Shown one piece after another: positions 40,485 to 50,584 of a DNA stretch of 64,000 nt. Origin of the DNA: Rhynchopus sp. YZ270_cl-10 (lineage: Eukaryota > Euglenozoa > Diplonemea > Diplonemida > Diplonemidae); assembly GCA_964035575.1 (NCBI GenBank), contig OZ037879.1, positions 930,001-994,000 on the forward strand, in the 5' to 3' direction. The notes under the pieces are model-generated. The model saw nothing but the letters and a program-made list of their open reading frames with translations, was not told the origin of the DNA and did no database searches. The position numbers and the translations under genes were made by a program. How positions within the stretch are numbered: position 1 is the first letter of the stretch; each line of letters opens with the position of its first letter.

Positions 40485-43400
40485 ATGGCGTCATATCTAG
40501 AACCGCCTTTTAATGAAATCCCTGACGAGGTTTTTATGCAATGTTTTTCTGAGACCGCCGAAAGCGAACCCTTTGAGACGTTTAAGGAGAACTTAATCGA
40601 AGGGCACATTACGAAGTATCGGGTTCAAGATTTGAGAGGAATTTTGAGGGTTTTGCAGTCAGATGTATATCGGGATCAGGTTACAATCTGTTTTAATGTG
40701 AACAAAGCGGATTTGGTGTCGCAGCTTCATAACCTCAGAGAACATGCGAAGAAACGTCCGAGTAAACCCCCTCCCGTACCAATCCCTGTCATACCTACCG
40801 GAACAGTGTCGCCATACCTCAACTTCGCTTCCGTTCCCACCTCCAAATCAGCCGGGAGTGCTTCGAACTCCCCCCTATCCCCCGATGGCAGTCTCCCCTT
40901 CTCCCCCATAGGGGAAGCGGCAGAAGGGAGTAGTGGAGTGGTCGCAGCACCGCTCCCGACGTTGACGCCAATGAAGAAGCGTATCCACATCCCGACACCC
41001 CCGGATATCACTGCAGCGACGCGAGAGGCGATGGGGGAAAGGCTGAAGGGGGTCGATTGGGTATGCGAAAAAAAACAGTGGAAATTGCACAAACTGTTGC
41101 AACACAACCCGAGGCAAACTACACTACTCCAACAATTTATCAAAATAACAGAGGGTGTTTTTTTTTTGTGAACAGCAAATTTAGTTCATTGTTTTGAGTA
41201 CTTTAATTCCCCCTTTTTAGGGTAAATGGTGTGGCCGAAGGGGGTGGTGCTGTTTTGTGCTATTTTGGGGTCGTCGGAAGTAAAGACCCTTTTGTGTCAA
41301 CAAAGCGTTTATCATACAATGCATCCAGACCGCGTCGGGTGGAAAGGACTGAGGGTGGGGACAGATGGAGTGATGAGGGGAGGAAATACAATAGTGTCCC
41401 GTCAGTGGTGGACCCAGGTGACGAGGGTCAACCACGGGGAAACAGTTCGATATTTAAACCGAGTCTACACTGAGTCTACTATACTCCGCGTAGACTCGGT
41501 GTAGAGGTTTATACTGATATAAAAAAAAGCAACTACCACGTATGGCAAATGATAATTTATTATGAGATCTCATAAGGGTAGGCACACTTTTTTATTTGTT
41601 TAATGCTCGCGCGCGCGGAAAATTTTGAGATTCCAAAAAAAAAAAAAACATGGAAGAAGAAAAAACATTGCCTTACGTCAACAGGTTATCTTGACTTTCC
41701 CTCCCGTCTTCCTCCACGGGAAAAATCAACCAAATATCTTCGAACACAGAATCCTCCATATACGAGTGGGTCACATGATATAATTCTATCATGTGACCCC
41801 ACCGTGGAGAGCAATCGGCTCGCGCATCAAAAGAAAGCAGAGAAAAGGGGAAAAGAAAAAGACAAAAGTTGGGTACCGTGCGCCTGCGGCGCTACCTGTT
41901 CCCAGTCAGGAACGCCACAATTTTATCCGAATGTGGATTTTCCAACCTGAAAATGACCCTTGTTTATGTGGATGGGTTCATATTTTGTGGAAATTTATGC
42001 CACTAAAATTTTGTCGGTTTTTCTGTATATCCCCCACCACAGAACGAGCGGATTCTGGAAATGCCTATCGCGGCATGTTTGGGCTGAAAACCCACTGTTT
42101 TTTCAAGGGAAAAAATTGCTTCCGGATGTCGGAATTTTCCGGAAAATTTCCAGAATTAGAAAACAGCCTGGCTTCGATGTTTTATTTTTGCTGTGTCTCT
42201 GTGTGTGTGTTTTTTTTTCTGTGTGTGTTTTTTTCTGCGCGCGCGCGCGGAACTTTTTGGGACCCGACCGAGCATTAAACAAAAAAAAAAGTGTGCCTAC
42301 CCTAATAAATTATGAGATTATTATGCGCTATTATGCGCCCACATAATAATCGCATAATGCCAAAATAGGCATTAAAGCAGGGGGGAGAACAAAAAAAAAA
42401 AAAAAAAAAAAAATTCCCCCCCCTGAAAAATTTTTTTTTGTTCCCCGACCCCGCCAATCGTGTGGTGTGCAACGACGTGACGCCACATAATTAGCACATA
42501 ACACCACATAATTTGCTCATAATAGCGCATAATATCTCATAATAGCGCATAATAGCTCATAATAGCGCATAATATCACCGGTATTATGAGATCTCATAAT
42601 GGCGCATAAAAAATTATCATTTGCCATACGTGAACTACCCACAAACAAACACTACAAAACAGACACCCCAATCTGCGTACGAACAGCTGGAGGCAAACAG
42701 GCAAATCTTTGGCCACCAACAGCCGCAGTACCCTACCGTACGCTGGATGGGGAGCGATGTATGCAAGCCCTGCTGCCCCACACAGCACAAGGCTTTCCCT
42801 CACAATCAAGCATTTGGCCTCCCTCCCCCCTTTTTTTAGGGAACCAACCACAACAAGCTTGGGTTCATCTTATACACCTTTTCTTTGCTAACATAGTAAG
42901 TTTTCTGGTGTGGCTGAAAGGGTGTGCTATTTTTGTGCTACTTTCTGCTATTTTCTGCTATTTTCTGCTATTTTGGGGTCGTCGGCCACACCGTTTCCCC
43001 TTCTTTTTCATCCTCTTTTGGAGTGCACTCACCAACACTTTGATGGATTCTCAGCACCCTACACTTCTGGGGTGACAACATTGGTTCTCATCATCCTAAC
43101 CTCTCTCTTTTTGTCTAACAGTAGTGCACCGCCTCCCCCCTTTTCATACTACACACCATTCACCACCTATATCCGCTCATTTCTTTTTTGCACAAAAAGG
43201 GTAACAATGCAGAGGTTTACCCCCCCTCATAGCTCTGCCTTCCCCCTTCCTCAAAACACCTCTTTCCTCCCCCCTACTCAGAGCATTGCTATCATTCGTG
43301 CGACCAACTCTTCCGTGAAGACCCGTGTTACTCTCACGGCGACGCTCAGCAGTGAGGAGCACAGTAAGGTGACCAACACCCGCAAGCGTCTCTATGGTCT

Positions 43401-44451
43401 CCACGTAGTGTGCTTGCTGCGGCGGTCGTTGTACCCAGCGCAGTGGCCCGAGGGGTTGGGGATCAAGACGGCGGAGGGGAAGGTGTTTACTGTACCACAT
43501 GCTGCATGGCGTAGTAAGGACGATACACGGGATTGGTGTCGCGTCGTTGCTCCGGTAGACGTCACTGCCGCTGTGGGCTGCCTCACCAGAACGGTGAACC
43601 TCTCGATCGACTACACCAAGGTGCACCAGAGCATCATCCTTGCCCTCTGCCTTGTCGAAAGCAGAGGCATCGCTGCGGTCATAGAGGATACTAAGACACG
43701 CCTTCTGGAAACCCACCGCCAAGATGACGACGACGACTCTGACAAAACCCCGACCATTCTCCCAACACCTTCCCAAATGCACACCGCACGCCCGCACCTC
43801 TCACAAGGCGATGAGGTGACCGTAGACCGCACTTCAGTCCCGGTTTACGACCCGGTTACGATGTGTCGTGTTCAGTTTCCAGTAAAGGGGAGGCTTTGCC
43901 GTCACCCAGGCGCGTTTGATCTGAATACTTACATTCATTATTGCTGTGGTTCACGTGTATGGTGCTGTCCGGAGTGTGAGGAGCCTGCAGGGCTGGCCTC
44001 TTTGATGTATGACCCTGCATTTCAAACGATATTAGACGCAGATTCAGTGAAGAACAACTCAGAGGCGATGTTCATTACATTGTTTGCAGATGGGTCTTGG
44101 GTGGTCAAACCTTCAGAAAACGAACACAGCGACCCTGAGCCCGATACAAAAAACAAAAAACGGCCGTTCTCCGAAATGGACCAAGTAGACCTAGTAAGCG
44201 ATGACTCCTTCGAAGAAGATGAGGAGATCACCAACTTGCTTCCCCCCAAGGCATGGGGGGTGACTACTCCGCAAGTTGTTTCGAAAAAGACGCCAACAGG
44301 ATCAGCATCTCGCCGGAGAAGGGTCGAAGAGGAGGAAATTCTCGAACCCCCGTCCTTGTCGCGCCACCATCCCTCCCGCAGTGCGCTGAAGAAGCCACGA
44401 ACGTCGTCTAGTGGAGCAGGTACGTCGTCGGACAACCCAATAGAGCTTTGA
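40485..44451 (+). CDS. PIAS/Siz-type SUMO E3 ligase (SAP-like, PINIT-like, SP-RING)
   Basis: Exons 40485-41060 and 43282-44451 join in phase 0 (GTATGC donor, CTCAG acceptor), giving 581 residues. Residues 30-88 resemble a SAP domain (YRVQDLRGILRVL, NKADLVSQLHNL). A Ser/Pro linker follows. Residues about 193-330 sit where PIAS/Siz proteins have PINIT. The SP-RING lies at about 380-440: PVKGRLCRHPGAFDLNTYI, then WCCPEC and a LASLMYDPAFQTIL end, matching the family's P-x-R/K-x-x-C-x-H, FD, W-x-CP-x-C and D-x-x-x-x-IL marks. Near residue 495, VDLVSDDSFEEDEE is a typical SUMO-interacting motif. The ligand-adjacent Cys of the usual HLQCFD is Ala here. The family transfers SUMO in the nucleus. The 2.2-kb intron holds R1, R3 and a transposon. 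Confidence 0.85.
41078..41150 (+). repeat. R1 dispersed repeat (R1e), at an intron's 5' end
   Basis: Starts 17 bp after the GTATGC donor of the SUMO-ligase intron. It shares the TCAAAATAACAG end with R1c. Confidence 0.85.
41537..42631. mobile_element. Intronic DNA element with 22-bp inverted repeats and 6-bp target duplication
   Basis: The left end (41537-41558, CACGTATGGCAAATGATAAT) and right end (42610-42631) are exact reverse complements. AACTAC flanks both sides (41531-41536 and 42632-42637). The interior has ATTATGAGATCTCATAAT palindromes near both ends, many ATAATAGCGC units, and a segment (GTACCGTGCGCCTGCGGCG) shared with other elements here. 1095 bp, no transposase. Confidence 0.8.
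42845..42880 (+). repeat. R3 dispersed repeat, 3' half (R3h)
   Basis: AAGCTTGGGTTCATCTTATA; in the SUMO-ligase intron. Confidence 0.5.
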
Positions 44452-45100
44452 TATTATTTAGAGAAAAAAAAAACGTATTCAATTTAGGTTGATATCAAAA
44501 AAACAAAACAAAAACAAAAAAAAAGAGCAAAACAAAATCTCATCTTTGCCACACTCTGAGGTGTGTGTCGCAAGCCCATTTTTCTGCGACTATTTTTTTT
44601 TTTTTTTGAGTGAATATTGAAGACAGAGCTGTTGTCTTTTTGGCAATGGTGGCTGTTGATGCAAAGAAAAACTATTTTTTTTTTAAATAGTGGAGCTCAT
44701 CCTCGGGTGTCTACACTAATACAAGAACGTTTTTCAAAAAAAAAAAAAAATGAATAAAACAATGTGAAGAGGATGAGGAAAGGGGAGGGGAGGGTAGGAG
44801 GAAAGATGTATTTTTTTTATGGATCACGTTCCCAACGATTCGCATGACCTTTTTATTCTCTTTTTTTTTTTTTTTTTGACAAAGAAATTGCTCAAAAAAG
44901 ATTTTAAAAAAAGGAAAAGGCAAGGGGGGCCTTCCGTACCCAGAGCCTATGCAATTGTGAAAAAAGAAGAAAAAAATACGACTGTTTTTTCTCCCCTTTC
45001 TTTAGTTCCACCCTAAAAAAAATCCTTTCTCGCACTTCTCTAACAAGGTTCAGGGCTCAGGGGGTCAGTGATCAAGGATTGTTTTTTTTTATTGAATAAA
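44452..45100. other. Homopolymer-rich spacer holding an R2 copy
   Basis: No gene seen; A and T runs dominate. Confidence 0.45.
44688..44740 (+). repeat. R2 hairpin repeat (R2f)
   Basis: TAGTGGAGCTCATCCTCGGG and TGTCTACACTAATAC, about 240 bp after the stop of the SUMO-ligase gene. Confidence 0.8.
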
Positions 45101-47808
45101 ATGTCTGTTCCCGTACCGCGACGTTTCCCAGGCCACCTTCTTGTACAATGTACCAATCCTGGTGCTGCAGTTTCGCTTGAGTTCTATTGCGATGTGCAAT
45201 GCCCATACAGCAAAAAAGCATGGAAGACTGTGTCAAAGGTATACAAATTTTAATACACCCCAGGAAAAAAGGACAGTGGAGATTTGCACAAAACTGTGGC
45301 AACACAACCGAGGCAACTACACTACTCCAACAATTTATCAGAAAAATAAGGGGAAAAAAAACTTCTTTTTCAAATTTATTCTCTTCCTTTGGGAAGAGAA
45401 AAGAGAGAAGAGACACCAAATAAAACCTGATGATTATTTATAGCACCCCCACCTCAACCTATAAACCCCATATATGCAACGCAACGGGTAATGTTCCACT
45501 CTTGGCGAAACAGCAGTCAAGGGAAACGGACTTGAAACTGTCAGAGGGGGGGGAAAGAAGACCCTGTTGAGTTTGACTCTAGTCTGCCTTTGCGAGCTAT
45601 CCACAACTGCTTTAAACGTTTAAACGCAATGGGCACTATTCCGTACAGGAATCACCCATACACTGCATACACCACACATCCTCAGGTGGCCGACCACTTC
45701 AAAGGGCGCATCAAAATCACCTTAATACCCTACGCACTGGTGGGACACCAGCAAGCTTACGACGTGCACAGGGCGCTCGAGGTATGTTTTTTTTTTTTAG
45801 TTTTATTTTATACCGGCCGCGTACATATTACGTCGCGTATTTATTACGGGGGGTACTTATTACGTCGCGTACTAATTAAGTCGCTTTTTGGGGGCCCGCG
45901 GGTGCCCAAAAAGCGACGTAATTAGTACACACCGTAAGGTGAAAAAAGTGGGGGTAATCATGTTGGAACACAGCTGGTGTGGGCACATCACTGGGGGGAT
46001 ACCACCAAACCCACACAATCCCGAAGTCATCGCAGACCGTGTGAGCGAGGGGGAGAACAAACCCAACACGCGGCGCGTGTAGACGGCACAGGGTAAGGTG
46101 GAAGAAATCGGTGAGAACTCTGCCACAGTGCGTCTAGTACCTCCACATGCGCAAGAGGAGTGGGAAGTGCCAATGAGTTCCTCAAATCCGCAATTTGAGC
46201 CATTCGTTCATATTTCAACGAACATTTTAAAAAAACTTTTGTTTGCATGTTGCAATCTCTGCCCAATGTAACCTTGTAAAGGGCCGAGGGCCAACACGCC
46301 AGCACCAAGAGAAATGCCAGACATCCTTCCCACTCACCTTGTCCGTAGATTTTGTTTTTCTTCAAAAAATTAATTACGTCGCACACTTATTACGTCGCGT
46401 ACTAATTAAGTCGGTATTTGCCCTAACCGACTTAATTAGTACGCGACGTAATATGTACGCGGCCGGTAGGGGAAATGTAGTGTGGGAAAAAGTTTCTGTC
46501 GCGATGATGTCACTCCACCAGTTTCCCTCGTTACGACTTTTGACAGCGCATCTGCCATCATGCCCATGGCATCCGTGATCACCTATTCCCCTCTGTTTTT
46601 CTCCGACTGCTTTTTGTATTTTGGGCCTCCCTTTTGATTTAAATAGTCGGACCCATGATATCCCTCTTCCCCGTGAAGGGTGTTCCTTACCAATCGCTTA
46701 GGCCGCATTCCCACGCAATTGTCTTTCTTAGAAAGTCAACATAATTTCGCGTCTTAACAATCTTAAAAGATTTGACGCAGAAGTGTTCTCTACTGCTGTC
46801 AAAACTCATCACACCGGCACCAAGCTGGTTCTTCTTCTTTGTTCCAAAGGGAAACAAGTGAGGAAATGCCCTTGGCCACAGTGCATCATCGTACATCGAC
46901 ACCATTGTCCCACCCAAGTCTACGTTCAGCATCTCTCTACTTTTTGAGGTCAGCAGTCCTGCTGTTCACACCACTGCCACAGTCGCAGCCAAGTTACCAC
47001 TTCCCGTCGAAGCTCTTTCTCACTCAGCCAGGTTGTCGCTCACAGAATTCATGGCTGCTCCTGGCTCCCCGAATTCCGGCGGAGTGCTTCATGTCGTCGC
47101 CTGTCGTCGTGTCGTTTCCCTTGACAGCGTTCAGTGCAGCGTCTTCCTTTTCCCATTCTTTTTTGAACGCCTTGTATCTTTCTACCGCCCGCCCCTGTCA
47201 TCATTCTTTTGAGCCATCTCCCTGGCCTTCATATTCTCTGTTAAGCTCTCTCTGTATTTTTCTCGGTCTCCCCTGTTTTGTTTTTGCCCCTTACGAAATT
47301 CACTGTTAAAAATGTTATCATCATTTTGTTTGCTGCATCGCCAATAGTGGTGCACACAAACCTGATGCATGCGGCAGGCATAGTCAACGTTACCTTTGTG
47401 CCTGTCACTTTCTTATGACATGGCCACCTACCATCCGTACTCAATACCCTTTTTCAGGTTGTCGCACGAAAAACCAGCCCTGCTGAGTACTTCGCCTTCA
47501 TTGACTATGTCTTTAGCAACCAGAGTGAGTTTAGCAATCCGCAGTTCAAGACGAAGAGTCCGTTGGATTTGCTGCGTCTGCTTGCGAGCTGGACGTCGGT
47601 GAACCATGGCATTGCGCTGGACGAGCTGGCGTCGCTGATGGACGACGACACAACCTTTGACGCTGTGAAGTGCTGCCAACGACGTGGCATCAGCCTCGGC
47701 ATCTGGTGCACCCCCACCTTCTTCCTCAACGGCGCGCTCATGACAAAAGTCACCGGCAACGACGATCCTTCAACATGGATAGAATACCTCGAATCCATTG
47801 TAGAATAG
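45101..47808 (+). CDS. DsbA-like thioredoxin-fold protein, monothiol
   Basis: Exons 45101-45238, 45686-45781 and 47458-47808, all joined in phase 0 (GTATAC and GTATGT donors; CTCAG and TTCAG acceptors), giving 194 residues. EFYCDVQCPYSKKAW (about residues 27-41) is the thioredoxin-fold active site with CPYS in place of CxxC, so only the first Cys remains, as in many DsbA/GST-kappa-like oxidoreductases. The middle is helical (YFAFIDYVFSNQSEF, LDLLRLLASW). CTPTFFLNG near the C-terminus is the cis-proline loop. The fold is convincing; the substrate is unknown. No signal peptide is evident, so a cytosolic or mitochondrial place is likely. An exon 2 start further upstream is open but would insert about 30 residues into the fold, so 45686 is preferred. 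Confidence 0.85.
45276..45345 (+). repeat. R1 dispersed repeat (R1f), in an intron
   Basis: Full copy in intron 1 of the DsbA-like gene, starting 37 bp after the donor. Like R1e it is preceded by ACA. Confidence 0.85.
45811..46468. mobile_element. Intronic MITE with perfect 29-bp inverted repeats
   Basis: The left end (45811-45839) and right end (46440-46468) are exact reverse complements starting TACCGGCCGCGTACATATTA; the outer TA may be the target duplication. The interior repeats ATTACGTCGCG and ACTAATTAAGTCG in both orientations and contains unrelated sequence between about 45945 and 46360. It lies 29 bp into intron 2 of the DsbA-like gene. Confidence 0.85.
46687..46932 (-). pseudogene. 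Helitron-like replicase fragment, antisense in an intron
   Basis: The minus strand reads MYDDALWPRAFPHLFPFGTK followed by a polar stretch and NYVDFLRKTIAWECG, 81 residues in the frame. FPHLFPFG after an acidic-aromatic lead-in is the hallmark of the Helitron helicase-like N-terminal region (typically xEYxDP...FPxLFPyG). Upstream minus-strand pieces to about 47440 are broken into other frames. It is a decayed fragment; no Rep HUH motif or helicase is present. Confidence 0.5.
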
Positions 47809-48332
47809 TTCGCTTCTCATTTACACTTATGCACGGCAACCTAGTCATTCAAGGCTACTCTTTACGATCCTTTTACTGGAACAAAACCTTAGCACCGTCA
47901 GTCATTTTACTGTAAAGTGCCAGTCATGGTGTGGCTAGGTCGTCGTGTGGGGAGGGGGAGGGGGGGAAGTAGGGGGGGGGGGCGTGACATAACCATTTTA
48001 ACAAATGCCAAAACGGCCAGATAGATTTAACAAAAGCGAATGATATGGGGGTCTTGCAGAGTTGCGTTTGTCTTATTTGGGTGTTGTGTTCGGCAGAAGG
48101 TGCACTTATAATACATGAGACAGACGTCTATCGTGTTTTGATGGACAGATACCAGACCGTCGCCGACCCTCCAGAACACACCATACCACTCTTGTGTGCT
48201 TCCCGTCGCCGTCCATGCAAACCCTTACCACAACACCTTGTAGTGCGCTGTGATGGTCGGTCTCAATCCCTGAACCCTTGACCTTGAATCCCTCCTCTCC
48301 ACACACACGTCAGGTACTTTATACACAAAACC
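47809..48332. other. Leader of the surface-protein array
   Basis: The last 150 bp (from about GGTCTCAATCCCTGAACCC at 48260 to the ATG) match the sequence before the other three array genes, ending in TTTATACACAAAACC. No gene seen in the rest. Confidence 0.55.
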
Positions 48333-49274
48333 ATGAAGCCCACAATGTTGTTGCGTGCATGCATTGCAGTACTGTTGTGTGCGTTTGACTTAGACTGTGT
48401 GTGTGTGGATGCGACCACTCCAGTGCCACCCACCGACGTGCCAGACACACTCCCACCAGGTGTGTTTGATGTCTGCGACGAACAGACCGACCTGAACGAC
48501 AGTGCTGGGAACGTGAGCTTTTCGAACAGAGGAGGGTTTTACTCTGAGTGCTACAACATTGCGTGCGACAAGGACATGGTGGTCAGGTTTTCGGCCAACA
48601 CAGAGTATTACCAATCCACTGCGCGGTTGTACACCTCACCGACTGGCACAGACTTCAGGTTGGCGAGAAGCCTGTTCTGGGCCTCCTCCCTCGAAGATGT
48701 TGACATTGTGCTGAGTGGTCACGTCTTTGTGCAGTTCAGAGGCAGCCACATCAGAGAAGATTCAGTGCTTGATATCAACTACGTGTGTAAGGATGCGACC
48801 AGTCCAGCACCACTCACAGACGTGCCAGCTCACGTCTGCAACGAAGTGGGTCATAATGTTGGACAGGTGAGATTTGTGAGCGACCGCAGAGAGTGCTGGC
48901 ACATTGCGTGCAACAAGGATGTTGTGCTCAATTTTGCAGTCATGGAGTTGTACGACATGGCTGCCGTGAAGTTGTACTCCTCAGTTAATACCTCAGGCTT
49001 CACCTTGAAGAGAAAATTTACCGAGAGTTCCAGCCGTGTCGACCGTGTTGTGTTGAGCGGGTCAGTTATACTGCAGTTCGAAAGCGTTTCAAGTGGGACC
49101 AGTTCACTTGAGTTTGACTACGTATGTGAGGATGGGACCAGTCCACCCACAAATGCGCCGCAACTGGCAACTGACATCCCTGTCGAAGGATCTGAGAGCG
49201 CTGGGGGTTTGAACCTTCCAAACTACTTGTCGATCCTTTTCCCTTGTTTGCTTGTTGCGCTCATCATGTCTTGA
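48333..49274 (+). CDS. CUB-like surface protein, array copy 1 (domains C-D)
   Basis: A 313-residue intronless gene. Residues 1-17 are a signal peptide. Two CUB-like domains follow: type C (Cys 47 to about 151) and type D (about 168-265). Each runs from a first Cys through EC-x-x-IAC and a VVLSG-x-V-x-VQF strand to a closing (D)YVC. A Thr/Pro-rich stalk and a C-terminal hydrophobic tail (YLSILFPCLLVALIMS) after small residues (ESAGG) fit GPI anchoring. Domains A and B of the longer copies are missing: the signal peptide runs straight into CAFDLDCVCVDAT, which matches the end of domain A (SAFDLDYVC) plus a linker. This looks like a deletion join. CUB assignment is by pattern, and the fold should be treated as likely, not proven. 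Confidence 0.8.
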   Translation: MKPTMLLRACIAVLLCAFDLDCVCVDATTPVPPTDVPDTLPPGVFDVCDEQTDLNDSAGNVSFSNRGGFYSECYNIACDKDMVVRFSANTEYYQSTARLYTSPTGTDFRLARSLFWASSLEDVDIVLSGHVFVQFRGSHIREDSVLDINYVCKDATSPAPLTDVPAHVCNEVGHNVGQVRFVSDRRECWHIACNKDVVLNFAVMELYDMAAVKLYSSVNTSGFTLKRKFTESSSRVDRVVLSGSVILQFESVSSGTSSLEFDYVCEDGTSPPTNAPQLATDIPVEGSESAGGLNLPNYLSILFPCLLVALIMS

Positions 49275-50584
49275 AGACAGTTTCCATTTCTTCTCTTTGG
49301 GTCAGACGAGAGTACGTGGTTGCATGCAGTGTACCATCTGCATGTGTCCTCCTGCTCGCTTTGCTTTGTCATGACCTATTGTGCGGTACGGTGTACTCCT
49401 TCCTGTCCTGGAGACACTGTATTTCCCAGAGAACACCACGCATATAATAGGCTAGCTTTTCCCCTGAATGATGCGCAGTTGCATCACATCTACTTCATTT
49501 TGTTTTTCTGTCCCCTCCCCTCCACAACACATTGCATTGCAAGCAGAACCTAAAGGTCTTCAGATGACACTACAGTCGTCACGAGACATCGGGTCTCATG
49601 AATCGAAGATGCCAGGTCCGTTTTGTATAGTTGAAGTGCTGTTCCAATCAATGTTGTTCGTGCTTGACACGGTATTGCCGTTATTGCCTTTTTGTAATGA
49701 ATGCCAAGCAAAGAAGTGCTGCGGTGCTTGACAACCTCCACAGAAGCGACGTTGTTTGGTTGAGCCGTGTTTTGCACTTTCCAAAAATTTTGTTTCTTTA
49801 ACGCGAAAATGCACTGACACCACCCCGCACCCTCCCCTTGCCACCTTGTTATAATTAACGAAGTGCCCACCTCAGTCCGAGACTGTTGTCGGTGTCTTCG
49901 TTTGCAGAGACAAGCTTCACTCTTTTTCACCATTTCCCCCTTTTCTGTACAGAACAGATCTTCAGGAAGAATATCCGTTTCCGCTGGCCACCAATCTCCA
50001 TCTTGATCGAGATCTTGACAATTTGTGTTTTGTTGTGTCGACATTTGCCTGGTTACCCGCCAATGTGGGTATTTAGGTAATTGTCTTCGTATAAATTGTC
50101 AATATCTTGAAAAGGCAGAACCAAAGTCTCAAAAATTTCAATTTTTTTTGAGAAACAACCCCATTTCTTCCTTGGATCTTTTCGGTACCGACGTTTATTT
50201 TTGCGCTATTTATGTTCTTTTTTTTTCTTTTTAGCATCACCCAATTATTTACAGTGGGAATTGAAACAAATGGACGTTACGCTGACGTGTTGTCTTTTCC
50301 CCTTGCCCCCTCCCACGTAACCTCTGTTGTTGTTTTCTGTTTGCTGGGTAATTCACTCCCCACCCATCCTTGCAAATGCCGCAGAGTGTCCGTGCCTGCG
50401 TCCCAGAGGCGTTTGCACTGTCAACTTCACTTTCAAGTCTATGTTCCTGGGTTTGCATTGGACAGGCGTTTCATGCATAGGCACACCACCTCGTAGTGTG
50501 TTGGCATGGTCGTTCTCAATCCCTGAACCATTAACCCCGAACCCCCCACTCCACACACACGTCAGTCACTTTATACACAAAACC
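49275..50584 (+). repeat. Array spacer 1, homologous to the other array spacers
   Basis: Begins with the GAAGACAGTTTCCATTTC block that follows every array gene and holds CAGATCTTCAGGAAGAATA and the shared gene leader at its end. It is shorter than the other spacers: the block with GAATTAAGAGTGCACGGATC is missing and an R5 motif (at 50404) is present instead. Confidence 0.75.

Noticed and set aside
42910-43281. 5' part of the long frame ending at 44451 as coding sequence
   Set aside because: It is pyrimidine-rich, intron-like, and ends in a clear acceptor; the spliced product with the SAP-like exon makes better sense.
45590-45685. Longer exon 2 of the DsbA-like gene
   Set aside because: It would insert about 30 residues into the thioredoxin fold; the CTCAG acceptor at 45685 gives a continuous fold.
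46839-47309. A 156-codon plus-strand frame in the DsbA-like intron
   Set aside because: It is the antisense shadow of the Helitron-like fragment, with Ser/Leu-rich composition.
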